Shown in pieces: positions 34,848 to 43,300 of a stretch of 64,000 nucleotides of DNA (within the stretch, counting starts at the first letter, position 1; each line of letters opens with the position of its first letter). Below the pieces are notes generated by a model. The model was not told the origin of the DNA, searched no databases, and worked only from the letters and a program-made list of their open reading frames with translations. The position numbers and the translations under genes were made by a program. Location of the stretch: assembly GCA_964505385.1 (NCBI GenBank), contig CAZDIA010000005.1, forward strand, positions 50,438 through 114,437. The letters are read 5' to 3'. This DNA comes from SLJN01 sp964505385 (GTDB lineage Bacteria; Bacteroidota; Rhodothermia; Balneolales; Natronogracilivirgulaceae).

Positions 34848-36116
34848 ATGCTCAGTTTTCTTCAGACAATTTTGTATTTCGCATTCCTGTTTTTGCTGTT
34901 TGCAGCAATGCAATGGTATGTGGGAAGGGCATTTGTAAGATGGGTTAACCGCTCTGTTGAGGAATCCAAACAGAAAAGTTGGCGCAGCATCGGTTTTATT
35001 TTATTAATTGCTGCTAATATCATTTTCAGTTTACGGTTTTTGCTTACTGAACTGGGGTATTACGAAAATTTCTTTGTTCAGGCCTTGATCATCTACCCTG
35101 GCGGGGTGTTTTTTGCCGGAGTCACTTTTGCATTTGCAGCAGTGTTGATTGGTGACGGAATCCGATATAGCGTTAAGGGAGCGAAGTATGTAATCAATAA
35201 ATACCGAAAATCAACACCAGCTGCATCGGTTGGGACGGGGTTTGATCCGGGGCGCAGAAAATTTTTAAAAGTTGCCGGAACAGCAGCGGTCGCTTCTCCA
35301 TTTATTGTAACAATGACTTCGTCGGCAGCTACTTCCAGAGACTATCAGATAGTAAGGCCGGAGCTGTTTTTCCCTGATCTTCCCACAGCACTCGATGGAT
35401 TTAAAATTGTTCAAATCAGCGATTTGCACTCTGGAATTTATATGACGCAGCGTCAGATTCAGGAGATATTTGAAATCAGTAACTCACTCAATCCCCAACT
35501 TGTAGCGCTTACCGGGGATTTGGTGGACACTTCAGTTACCGAAATCCCTGCCATTTATAACACCTTGCCTTTAGTGAAATCCGACTATGGTGTTTACAGC
35601 TGTCTCGGAAATCATGATCACTATGCCTCAGGTACAGCCGTAACTGCCGCAGTTCAGCAACGTGATATCAAAATGCTGAATAACAGCCATCACACACTAA
35701 ACATTGATGGTGATCCCCTTGATATTGTCGGGGTTGATGATGCCGGCAGCGGTTCGCGAAATTTTGCCAGGATCGATCAGGCGCTTGAAGGCACCGATCC
35801 CGATCATTTTAAGGTAATGCTATCGCATCGCCCTGATCTGTTTAACTTCAAAGGCATTGAAAATGTAAATCTGACGCTTGCAGGTCATACTCACGGAGGC
35901 CAGATTGGCGGGCGCTTTTTGGGCATACCCGTTTATCCGGTGCAACTTTTCCACGAATACTCCAAAGGACTTTTCAAAAGAGAGAATCAAAAACTGTATG
36001 TTAATGTTGGTGTAGGGATGGTTGGAGTTCCTATTCGAATTGTTCGCCCTGAAATAACAGAAATCACGCTCAGAAAAGGTTCGCCTGAGCAGGATGTGCC
36101 GGGTGTCGGAGGATAA
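34848..36116 (+). CDS. Membrane-anchored metallophosphoesterase with internal Tat-like signal
   Basis: A calcineurin-like phosphoesterase related to YkuE/YaeI. The 422 residues begin with three hydrophobic helices (about 2-24, 46-66 and 78-103). A basic stretch follows, then GRRKFLKVAGTAAVASPFIV (135-154), which is a twin-arginine motif plus weak hydrophobic segment in the middle of the protein. The catalytic domain has Asp192 and His194 in QISDLHSG, LTGDLVD, LGNHDHY and LAGHTHGGQ. The positive-inside rule puts the RR loop in the cytoplasm and the catalytic domain outside. B. subtilis YkuE is a known Tat substrate. I infer combined Sec and Tat insertion. The substrate is unknown. Confidence 0.88.
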   Translation: MLSFLQTILYFAFLFLLFAAMQWYVGRAFVRWVNRSVEESKQKSWRSIGFILLIAANIIFSLRFLLTELGYYENFFVQALIIYPGGVFFAGVTFAFAAVLIGDGIRYSVKGAKYVINKYRKSTPAASVGTGFDPGRRKFLKVAGTAAVASPFIVTMTSSAATSRDYQIVRPELFFPDLPTALDGFKIVQISDLHSGIYMTQRQIQEIFEISNSLNPQLVALTGDLVDTSVTEIPAIYNTLPLVKSDYGVYSCLGNHDHYASGTAVTAAVQQRDIKMLNNSHHTLNIDGDPLDIVGVDDAGSGSRNFARIDQALEGTDPDHFKVMLSHRPDLFNFKGIENVNLTLAGHTHGGQIGGRFLGIPVYPVQLFHEYSKGLFKRENQKLYVNVGVGMVGVPIRIVRPEITEITLRKGSPEQDVPGVGG

Positions 36117-36194
36117 AAAGTGATACCCCTTATCTTAACTTCCCGTAAAAGCCATTTTAGCTGCAATATTTGTTATGAATTGCCGGGAAAGTTT

Positions 36195-36241
36195 GTTTGA
36201 GGTTTGATGTTCTGTCATGTTGACAACATCAAACCTCAAAC
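36195..36241. repeat. Perfect 17-bp inverted repeat between convergent genes
   Basis: Arms GTTTGAGGTTTGATGTT and AACATCAAACCTCAAAC are exact complements around a 13-base loop, which itself has GTCA/TGAC. AAAGT/ACTTT extends the stem after a bulge. It lies between two convergent stops and could act as a bidirectional terminator, though the following T runs are short. Confidence 0.8.
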
Positions 36242-36322
36242 ACTTTTGCAACTACAGTCGTTGAATGAAGGCCAAATAAAGTGTTGATAGGAACTTGAGT
36301 TATTCACAAAGAGTCGATCGAA

Positions 36323-37909
36323 CTAATCTCTTTTTTCAAATTCGACAATTCGGTAATAGTTAGTCGGGTAAATGCCGACTTGCAGCAGAACAGGTCGCAG
36401 GGTGAATTCCACATTGAGTGTTTTAGGCTTACCGTCGCTTCCCAGATCAAACGTAACAAATTTTTCCCGTTGAGCAGGGTTACGCCAATGAGCCCGGAAT
36501 GTATCATAATGCCAGTGTTCGAGATCGGCAATAAGAGTTTCATCATCCCAGAAATGTAATTCAAGCTTACCTTCCTGATTGAGCTTTACCTCAACTTCAT
36601 CGTAAACTTTATCCCGGTAAGTGCCGGTAAACTGATTGAGCGACAGTGAGGGGCGGGTTCCTTCAACCCGTTGGGCTTCAATCTCGTTACGGCGCTGTTG
36701 AGCGGCTGCCTTTTGATTTTCATAACGCTCGAGATAATGCTCATGCCAGTCATGATCCTCATCGTGCAACCCGGTGAACGAATCGATTACATACCGGGCT
36801 ACAGCTTCCCTGAAAGTGTTGAAGGTATTTGTCACGACAATGATACCCAAATCTTTTTCGGGGACCATCATTAATGTGGTGTTCATACCGTCAGTAGCTC
36901 CTCCATGGCTTACGGTATGGTAACCCCGGTAAGACCCCAGCCTCCATCCTAAGCCGTAGGCATTCATCTCACCCTCGTAGGGATTTCCTGAACTTAAAGC
37001 GCGCTGGGCACTACGGGTTTCCCGCATGGTTTCATCGCTGATTAGTCGCTCACCATCAATCACACCGGGTTCTCCGAGCTGAAACTTCATCCATCTCATC
37101 ATATCGGATATTGAAGCGTTAACTGATGCTGAGGGTCCGGCATTGTCAAAATTGCGGCGGGGAATAGTTTGAACGTCCCCTCTAATATACTGATGCGGCC
37201 AGGCAGCGTTGGTTTCATCGTCAATCATAGTGATGGAGGTGTTTGCGTGATCCATCCCGAGTTTTGGAAAAAAATTCTCCATCATAAAATCATCCCAGCG
37301 TTTGCCGCTTACCGACTTGAAAACCTTACCGGCTACCATATACATCATGTTGCTGTATACATATTCCTCCCGGAAATCTTCCTCAAAAGGTTGATGACGC
37401 AGAAATTTGAGGATTTCATCACGGTCACGGTTAGTCATAAACTGGATGCGGTTACCGGTAATGCGGCCGATTCCGACCTGGTGAATAAGCAGATCCCGCA
37501 CGGTTACTTTTCGGGTTACCCATGGATCGTATAACTGAAAATCGGGAAGATGTTCGATAACACGATCATCCCAGTCAAGTTTTCCTTCATCCACCATCAT
37601 TCCAAGAGCAGCGGCGGTCATCGCTTTAGTGGTTGATGCTACGCCAAAAAGAGTTTCTTCATCTACCGGGTCGCCTTCTCCGAGTTTTTTTTCACCGTAA
37701 CCCCGAGCATGGATAACTTCCCCTTCATGAACAATTCCGACTGCCATACCGGGTATATCCCAATCCTGCAAACCACGCTCTACAAATTCATCGAGATCGT
37801 CAATTTCATCGGGAACCTGGGCTTGAAGATGGGACATCAACCCTGTGTTTAAGATAAAAAGCGCGAGGAAGAGCGATATGAAAACCTGATTGATGGTACA
37901 CTTTAGCAT
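36323..37909 (-). CDS. Exported serine hydrolase, class C beta-lactamase-like, with C-terminal DUF3471-type domain
   Basis: The 528 residues start with a Sec signal (1-30, ending HLQAQ). The penicillin-binding/beta-lactamase fold has the nucleophile motif STTK (Ser92, Lys95) in FGVASTTKAMTAA, the tyrosine motif EYVYSNMMYMVAG, and HGGATDG in place of KTG. The last 110 or so residues after the linker rich in Gln and Arg form a small beta domain typical of DUF3471. Such proteins act as D-aminopeptidases, esterases or D,D-peptidases; the substrate cannot be assigned. It is the only gene on this transcript. Confidence 0.92.
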   Translation of the reverse strand: MLKCTINQVFISLFLALFILNTGLMSHLQAQVPDEIDDLDEFVERGLQDWDIPGMAVGIVHEGEVIHARGYGEKKLGEGDPVDEETLFGVASTTKAMTAAALGMMVDEGKLDWDDRVIEHLPDFQLYDPWVTRKVTVRDLLIHQVGIGRITGNRIQFMTNRDRDEILKFLRHQPFEEDFREEYVYSNMMYMVAGKVFKSVSGKRWDDFMMENFFPKLGMDHANTSITMIDDETNAAWPHQYIRGDVQTIPRRNFDNAGPSASVNASISDMMRWMKFQLGEPGVIDGERLISDETMRETRSAQRALSSGNPYEGEMNAYGLGWRLGSYRGYHTVSHGGATDGMNTTLMMVPEKDLGIIVVTNTFNTFREAVARYVIDSFTGLHDEDHDWHEHYLERYENQKAAAQQRRNEIEAQRVEGTRPSLSLNQFTGTYRDKVYDEVEVKLNQEGKLELHFWDDETLIADLEHWHYDTFRAHWRNPAQREKFVTFDLGSDGKPKTLNVEFTLRPVLLQVGIYPTNYYRIVEFEKRD

Positions 37910-38073
37910 AGCTACTCATTTTTGGTTAGAATTGAAAATCAACATACACATCCATAATAATCTGCTGTCATCGGGAATATCGCAAATTCTGAGTTAAATA
38001 CTTAACCAGAACGCAATTTTGGTACCCTCAGGCGGAAAAATTCCAGAGCTTCGAAAATTATTTTAAAAAAATA

Positions 38074-38105
38074 TTTGTGAGCTACTATCATAAATCTTAT
38101 ATTTA
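38074..38105 (+). promoter_or_regulatory. Bacteroidota-type promoter
   Basis: TTTG at 38074-38077, a 20-base spacer, and TATATTTA at 38098-38105 match the Bacteroidota primary-sigma consensus TTTG-N19-21-TAnnTTTG at all but one position. Transcription would begin near 38110. Confidence 0.6.
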
Positions 38106-38109
38106 TGTG

Positions 38110-38181
38110 CGCTCAAGTAGCGTCTCTCTTGATGAATAGTTTAGGGCGGCACATCTGATACATGTGCCGCCTTATTTTTTT
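38110..38181 (+). ncRNA. Candidate small RNA or attenuator leader
   Basis: About seven bases behind the promoter, the transcript would form a small hairpin TCAAG/CTTGA (38113-38132, loop TAGCGTCTCT) and then the terminator at 38145-38181. No plus-strand gene lies upstream for 2 kb that could need this terminator. It is either a stand-alone RNA of about 70 bases or a leader that attenuates the partner-switching genes starting at 38296. The sequence alone cannot separate the two. Confidence 0.5.
38145..38181 (+). terminator. Strong intrinsic terminator
   Basis: A perfect 10-bp stem GGCGGCACAT/ATGTGCCGCC with a seven-base loop CTGATAC is followed by TTATTTTTTT. On the opposite strand no T-tract follows, so it acts on plus-strand RNA only. 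Confidence 0.92.
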
Positions 38182-38295
38182 ATCCCACCTTTGTATCAAG
38201 TCCGCTTCAACTTTAATGTGCTATTGTTATATTTTGTTCATCAAATCTGATACACGCTCTAACTTTTTCACCTTTTCATCGTATGCGTAATTGAA

Positions 38296-38649
38296 ATGGA
38301 ACAATTTAAACTAAATACCCGAAAAGCAAGCGAATTTGCAGTAGTTGACCTGTACGGTGAACTTGATGCACATACCGCCCCTCAGCTTGAAGAGGTTTTT
38401 CAGGACCTAATCTCCCACCAGGAGTATCACATAATTGTGAATTGTGAAAAACTTTCATACATCTCAAGCGCCGGGCTTGGAGTGTTTATGGCGTATATCG
38501 AAGAAGTCCGCCAAAAAGAAGGTGATATAAAGCTCACCAATATGAACAACAAAGTTTATAATGTCTTCGATTTACTCGGTTTTCCGACACTTTATGATAT
38601 TCTAAAGGACGAAGAAGAAGCCATTTCCCAGTTTAACAGTACCAAATAA
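38296..38649 (+). CDS. STAS-domain anti-sigma factor antagonist
   Basis: A 117-residue SpoIIAA/RsbV-like single STAS domain. The phosphorylation loop is SYISSAGLGVFMAY with Ser57/Ser58 as acceptor. Unphosphorylated antagonist captures the anti-sigma kinase and frees its sigma factor or other partner. The kinase and phosphatase genes follow directly (28 and 0 bases), so all components of the switch except its target are here. Confidence 0.93.
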   Translation: MEQFKLNTRKASEFAVVDLYGELDAHTAPQLEEVFQDLISHQEYHIIVNCEKLSYISSAGLGVFMAYIEEVRQKEGDIKLTNMNNKVYNVFDLLGFPTLYDILKDEEEAISQFNSTK

Positions 38650-38677
38650 AACAACCCCAACCAAGATCGATATTTTA

Positions 38678-39097
38678 GTGCCGGCTGTAGACTCACATAG
38701 CATCCGTATCTCTGCCTCGACCGAAGAGCTTTCGAGAGCAAGGGCATTTATTGCCGATTTTGCCAGCCAGCACAGTTTTTCCCAGCAGGTTACACATGAA
38801 GTGCAGATGGCTGTGGATGAGGCGTGCACCAATGTCATTAAACACGCTTATGAATTTGACAATAACCGGGAAATCAATTTATCTATCAGCTACCTGAATA
38901 ATAAATTGGTTATCAAAATAATTGATGACGGTAAGTCATTTGATCCCTCTGTATATACCAAGCCTGATCTGGAAAAGCGCATAAAATCCCGGCAGCGCGG
39001 TGGGTTTGGAATTTATCTGATACGATCTTTCATGGATGAGGTGGAATACGCCAATGAAAACGGGCTTAATCAGTTACGCATGGTGCGAAAAATGTAG
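38678..39097 (+). CDS. RsbW/SpoIIAB-like serine kinase, anti-sigma type
   Basis: A 139-residue GHKL ATPase domain. The ATP lid boxes are visible: VDEACTNVIKHAYEF (N box), IDDGKSFDPS (G1) and RGGFGIYLIRSFMDEVEY (G2). These kinases phosphorylate the STAS antagonist and sequester a sigma factor or another effector. The start is GTG at 38678. The stop codon directly abuts the ATG of the phosphatase gene. Confidence 0.92.
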   Translation: MPAVDSHSIRISASTEELSRARAFIADFASQHSFSQQVTHEVQMAVDEACTNVIKHAYEFDNNREINLSISYLNNKLVIKIIDDGKSFDPSVYTKPDLEKRIKSRQRGGFGIYLIRSFMDEVEYANENGLNQLRMVRKM

Positions 39098-40819
39098 ATG
39101 TCTATGAGCAGCCTTTCAGAGCGTCAAAGCCGGTTTGATCTGAAAACTATACTGGACACCAGCCGCCTTCTCGTAGAATCACACGATCTGGATTTCATCC
39201 TCAATAATTTGCTGCTTATTTGCATGGGTAAGCTTATGGCATCCAAAGCGGCAGTATTTTTTGAAGATGACGACAACGGGCACTTGAAAATCATCAAAAG
39301 CAAAGGCATTGCAGAAACAAATCAAAGGCGTGTTTTTTTAGATAAACTCCCGCCCTCCGCGCGGACTTTGAGTGTTACCGATCTGAAAGAATACGATGTT
39401 GAATCAGAAATCTATGAAACCGGAATTCGATGGATTCTGCCGATCCGAACGCAAAACCAGTTTATAGGCTATCTCGGGCTTGGAAACCGGGCAGGTGCGA
39501 AAGAACTTGATACTCATGAGCTCGAATTTCTGGAAAGTATTACCATTTTATCCGCAGCCGGTATTGCCAACTCTAATCTGTTCCGGGAACTCAAAGCGAC
39601 CAATCGCCGCCTTGATGTGAAAGTTCAGGAATTGAACACTTTGTTCGAGCTCAGTAAAGAATTCAATGCAACGGTCGATCGGGATCAGATTTTGCGGATC
39701 TTCAAGTTTGCCCTGATGGGTCAGTTTTTTATTCGCACATTTTTTATGATCCTCCAAAACAAAGATGGAAATATCTCGATTCCCGCCGGTAGCGGGCTTC
39801 AGCAACATTTTAGTGATGAGGATTTAAAGAAAATTTTAGATTCTTCTGATGAAATCCGGAAAGTATCACCTGAGTTGTATAAAGAAGTTCCGGCACTTGA
39901 GAGTAATAGCATAGAAGCGTTGATTCCACTGCGCTATGAAGATGAGTTCAATGCTGTAGTTGGCATTGGTAAACGAGCAGGTGACAAGTCATATACCGAA
40001 TCTGATTATGAATTCATTCGTTCGGTCGGCAATCTGACGCTTCTTTCCATTCAGAAAACCTACCTGCTCGAAGAGCAGATTGAAAAACGCCGAATTGAAG
40101 AAGATTTAAAACTGGCCCGGACTATTCAGCTTAAATTGCTGCCGGAAAAAGCTCCTGATGTTAAAGGCCTTGACCTGTTTGGCAAAAACCTTTCTTCAAG
40201 GCAAATCGGAGGTGATTATTACGAAATGTTCGAACACGAAGGCAAGGTTCATTGCGCCATTGCTGACGTCACAGGAAAAGGTGTATCCGCTTCGCTGATG
40301 ATGGCTAATCTCCAATCCATGTTTCATGTGCTTGTTCCATTGAAACTTGATATGAGCAAGACAATGGAGCGGTTAAATGAAATTCTGAATCAAAATACTA
40401 CATCAGATACTTTTATTACTTTTTTTTGGTGTATAGTGGATCCGGAATCCCGAAGGGTTACCTATTCGAATGGCGGGCACAATCCTCCGTTGTATTTTTC
40501 AGCCGGCAGCGAAGAAGCGGAAGAACTGACTGTAGGTGGATTACTGCTTGGCGCTATGCCAACAATGACTCCCTATAAAACCGGCGGGTTTTCATATAAA
40601 CCGGGAGATTTGATCGTCATGTATACCGACGGCGTAACTGAAGCAATGAACAGCGAAAGCGAAGAATATGGAGAAGAGCGGCTTGTTGAGTGTATTCGCA
40701 GAGTGAAGCACCAGGCGGCAGATTCAATTTGGGACGCCGTCACCCGTGATGTAACTGCTTTTAGCGGCGTTGAATACGGGGATGATGTAACCATGCTGAT
40801 CATCAAATTTACCGAGTAG
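39098..40819 (+). CDS. GAF-domain PP2C (SpoIIE/RsbU-type) serine phosphatase
   Basis: A 573-residue cytosolic phosphatase. Two GAF-like sensory segments occupy about 20-165 and 180-325. A helical linker with EEQIEKRRIEEDLKLARTIQ leads into the SpoIIE-type PP2C domain: GGDYYEMFE, IADVTGKGVSASLMMAN, SNGGHNPPLYF, and MYTDGVTEAMN with metal-binding aspartates. It would dephosphorylate the STAS antagonist when the GAF domains sense their signal, and so activate the downstream target. No membrane segment is seen, so the signal is internal. Confidence 0.93.
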   Translation: MSMSSLSERQSRFDLKTILDTSRLLVESHDLDFILNNLLLICMGKLMASKAAVFFEDDDNGHLKIIKSKGIAETNQRRVFLDKLPPSARTLSVTDLKEYDVESEIYETGIRWILPIRTQNQFIGYLGLGNRAGAKELDTHELEFLESITILSAAGIANSNLFRELKATNRRLDVKVQELNTLFELSKEFNATVDRDQILRIFKFALMGQFFIRTFFMILQNKDGNISIPAGSGLQQHFSDEDLKKILDSSDEIRKVSPELYKEVPALESNSIEALIPLRYEDEFNAVVGIGKRAGDKSYTESDYEFIRSVGNLTLLSIQKTYLLEEQIEKRRIEEDLKLARTIQLKLLPEKAPDVKGLDLFGKNLSSRQIGGDYYEMFEHEGKVHCAIADVTGKGVSASLMMANLQSMFHVLVPLKLDMSKTMERLNEILNQNTTSDTFITFFWCIVDPESRRVTYSNGGHNPPLYFSAGSEEAEELTVGGLLLGAMPTMTPYKTGGFSYKPGDLIVMYTDGVTEAMNSESEEYGEERLVECIRRVKHQAADSIWDAVTRDVTAFSGVEYGDDVTMLIIKFTE

Positions 40820-40861
40820 CTTACCAGGAAGCTCGTACCCGGTACTGTAGCGGGTCAGAGT

Positions 40862-41752
40862 TTATAAATTCCTTTTTATCCATGCCATTAACACACCGAT
40901 AAGAATTACGACAATGGCAAGCAGTGATAAAAACGGCGGAACTTCATCAAACAAACCCCAGGCAAGAATAGAGCCTAAGACCGGCTCGACAAGAATTAAG
41001 GTAGCAAGTATAGCCGGGGAGATGAATTTTACGGCATAATTCAAGGCACCGTGGCCGGCAACCTGCGGACCGACTCCCAGGGCAGCCCCGGCGGCGACGG
41101 CAGTAATGCCCATTGAAAAATTTGCGCCTACGGCAAACGCTACAATTACACAAGTAACCGCCGTAATACCATAAACCCTGCTGATGTATCCCAGCCAGTC
41201 CGATTGTTGCCTTAGCTCCTGGCTTAATAAAAAGTAGGCCACGAACAAAAGAGCAGCAAGCAGGGCCAGTAAATCTCCGCGCAGGGCATGTTCAAATTCG
41301 GTTTGAGCTAAAGCGTCGCTTATTCCGAGAATTATAGACCCCGAAAATGCCATAAATACCCCCGTCCACACCAGAGGTGCGAATCGTCGACGAAAATAAA
41401 AAGCTTCGATTAGAATTAATATGACAGGATGGATGGTAACAAGCACTGAGGCTGAGGCTACTGAGGTGAGCATGATGGCGGCGATCCAGCAAATGAAATG
41501 GAGTCCAAGGCAAATGCCTGCACCGATGGCCAGCCAGTTATCCCGTTTTGAGTATTGATGTAATTTGGATTTGTCGCTGAATGCCCAGAATGCAATTACT
41601 ACCAGGGCGGCAGAGACCGTTCGCACCACAGCAAGTGCGAACGGGTCGGTATCATCTGCAACTCTCACCAGAATTGGTGCAAACCCAAAATTGATCATCC
41701 CGAATAGAAGAGCGCTGGTTACCCACCACGTGCGTTCCGGTTCCCGGTCCAT
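40862..41752 (-). CDS. EamA/DMT-superfamily transporter
   Basis: A 296-residue inner-membrane protein with ten hydrophobic helices in two EamA repeats. The N-terminal repeat includes LLFGMINFGFAPILVRVADD and the C-terminal one LILVEPVLGSILAWGLFDE, the usual EamA segment before the last helix. Such proteins export metabolites or drugs; the substrate is unknown. It follows a DUF4293 gene by six bases on the minus strand and converges on the phosphatase gene. Confidence 0.9.
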   Translation of the reverse strand: MDREPERTWWVTSALLFGMINFGFAPILVRVADDTDPFALAVVRTVSAALVVIAFWAFSDKSKLHQYSKRDNWLAIGAGICLGLHFICWIAAIMLTSVASASVLVTIHPVILILIEAFYFRRRFAPLVWTGVFMAFSGSIILGISDALAQTEFEHALRGDLLALLAALLFVAYFLLSQELRQQSDWLGYISRVYGITAVTCVIVAFAVGANFSMGITAVAAGAALGVGPQVAGHGALNYAVKFISPAILATLILVEPVLGSILAWGLFDEVPPFLSLLAIVVILIGVLMAWIKRNL

Positions 41753-41758
41753 ACATTC

Positions 41759-42163
41759 CTACCGGATTCGATCCATGGACCGAACCAGTTCCTCGTCTTT
41801 TTGTATATATCGGATCGCCAAAAAACAGCAAATTACTGCAATCAACAATATGCCCACTCCGAGGGCTTCATCCCACAAAGTGGTAATTCTACCCATCGTA
41901 AAAAACAAGCCTACAGCCGAGCCTAGGGCGACAATCTGCATGATGAGGGCAAGCCGCACAAACCGCAATTGTTTACTGCGGTCTCTGAATAGAAAGATGG
42001 AATAAAGCGATAAAGCTGCTGCTACGATCAGCGCTGCAGTAAGCGTGTTGGTTACCCAGGCGCTGGGGTCAAGTAAAGCTGCTTCGTAAAGCGGTAGAAA
42101 GAAAAAGCTAACGTTTAAAATGAAAGCAACTAAAAGGAACAGACTCTGAATTCTTTGGATCAC
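41759..42163 (-). CDS. DUF4293-family membrane protein
   Basis: A 134-residue protein with four hydrophobic helices and the start MIQRIQSLFLLVAFILN, which is the characteristic opening of the Bacteroidota DUF4293 family. Its function is not known. It is upstream of, and probably cotranscribed with, the minus-strand EamA gene. Confidence 0.8.
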   Translation of the reverse strand: MIQRIQSLFLLVAFILNVSFFFLPLYEAALLDPSAWVTNTLTAALIVAAALSLYSIFLFRDRSKQLRFVRLALIMQIVALGSAVGLFFTMGRITTLWDEALGVGILLIAVICCFLAIRYIQKDEELVRSMDRIR

Positions 42164-42339
42164 GGTACTAATTTTTCAGTTTAAAATTTGAGGGAAGATA
42201 CAGATTTTGGGATTTGTAATTGCAATATGTTATGGCCGATTTTGCGGTTTAGGGATATAATCCCAAATCAGCTAAATACCATTTACAATTGGTTTGCCGT
42301 TTCCGGTACGATCATTACAAACCCTACAACTTTTTTTGT

Positions 42340-43218
42340 TTGAGCCGCAACGTAATAGTAGAAGGATTTCTTTTATTTGTAGTTTTTATCTGGGCACTGA
42401 ATTTCTCTGTGATAAAATTCACTCTCGAAGAAATTGATCCGCTTAGTTTTAATGCGTTTCGATTCGGGCTGGCCATAATATTTATATGGCTTGTTGTATT
42501 TATCCGGCGGATTCGCATCAAGGTTGATCCGCGCGACTGGCTTAAACTTACCGGGCTGGCACTGCTCGGAAACCTGATTTACCAAATGCTGTTTATTGCC
42601 GGTATAGACCGCACATTTTCGGCCAATGCTGCAGTGATGCTTGGCACTATCCCCGTCTGGACTGCTTTGTTTTCCCATCTTTTCTTCTCTGAAAAATTAA
42701 CAAGGGTTCGCGGTTTTGGGGTATTTTTTGCGTTTGCAGGTGTCGCATTAATAATGGCGGGAGGCTCTGAAGGTTTTAGCCTTGGATCGGATTCAGTAAT
42801 CGGGGATTTGATCATTGTTATTGCAGCGATGGTATTTGCAACTTATACGCTGCTTTCCAAAAGTTTTTTAAGAAAGTATACTCCAATTGAATTGAGTACG
42901 GTTGTCCTAACCGTTGGTGGCATGGGACTGATCATAGCAGCTGTACCCGGGTTAATCCGTCTTGATTACGGTGATATTTCACTCCCGGCTTATGGAGGAG
43001 CTTTTTATTCAGGTGTATTTGCCATTGGTGTAGCTTACCTTGCATGGAATTATGGGATACGGCAGGTGGGAGCTGTGCGTACCTCAACGTTTCAGAATCT
43101 TGTACCTGTTTTGGGTGTAATACTGGGCTTTTTACTCCTTGGCGAAACCCTTACTTTTCTGCAGTATACAGGTGCAGGCAGTGTTATATTGGGAATAGCT
43201 CTCGCCAGGTGGAAGTAG
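42340..43218 (+). CDS. EamA/DMT-superfamily transporter
   Basis: Ten-helix drug/metabolite transporter. The frame is open from TTG 42289, but the first 17 codons are not family-like; TTG at 42340 gives MSRNVIVEGFLLFVVFIWAL and 292 residues. The two EamA repeats include SFNAFRFGLAIIFIWLVVF and TFQNLVPVLGVILGFLLLGE near the C-terminus. It is not a close copy of the minus-strand paralogue at 40862. The substrate is unknown. Confidence 0.87.
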   Translation: MSRNVIVEGFLLFVVFIWALNFSVIKFTLEEIDPLSFNAFRFGLAIIFIWLVVFIRRIRIKVDPRDWLKLTGLALLGNLIYQMLFIAGIDRTFSANAAVMLGTIPVWTALFSHLFFSEKLTRVRGFGVFFAFAGVALIMAGGSEGFSLGSDSVIGDLIIVIAAMVFATYTLLSKSFLRKYTPIELSTVVLTVGGMGLIIAAVPGLIRLDYGDISLPAYGGAFYSGVFAIGVAYLAWNYGIRQVGAVRTSTFQNLVPVLGVILGFLLLGETLTFLQYTGAGSVILGIALARWK

Positions 43219-43300
43219 CGAAAATATTCTTTACTTATATGTTCCACTTATACTGTATAATTTCGTAACTTTGGAGTCTTACCAAAAAATCTATCAAGCT

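Larger units (their letters stand above)
37910..38295. other. Divergent spacer with promoter and orphan terminator
   Basis: This 386-base region between the serine hydrolase (minus) and the STAS gene (plus) encodes no protein of normal size. Its right half has a Bacteroidota-type promoter and a strong plus-strand terminator, described separately. A 17-codon frame starts at the ATG at 38105 and ends within the terminator stem; it is probably incidental but a leader peptide is possible. Confidence 0.8.

Noticed and set aside
41565..42005. 146-codon plus-strand frame over the EamA and DUF4293 genes
   Set aside because: Antisense to two well-supported membrane protein genes; composition is typical of a shadow of hydrophobic codons.
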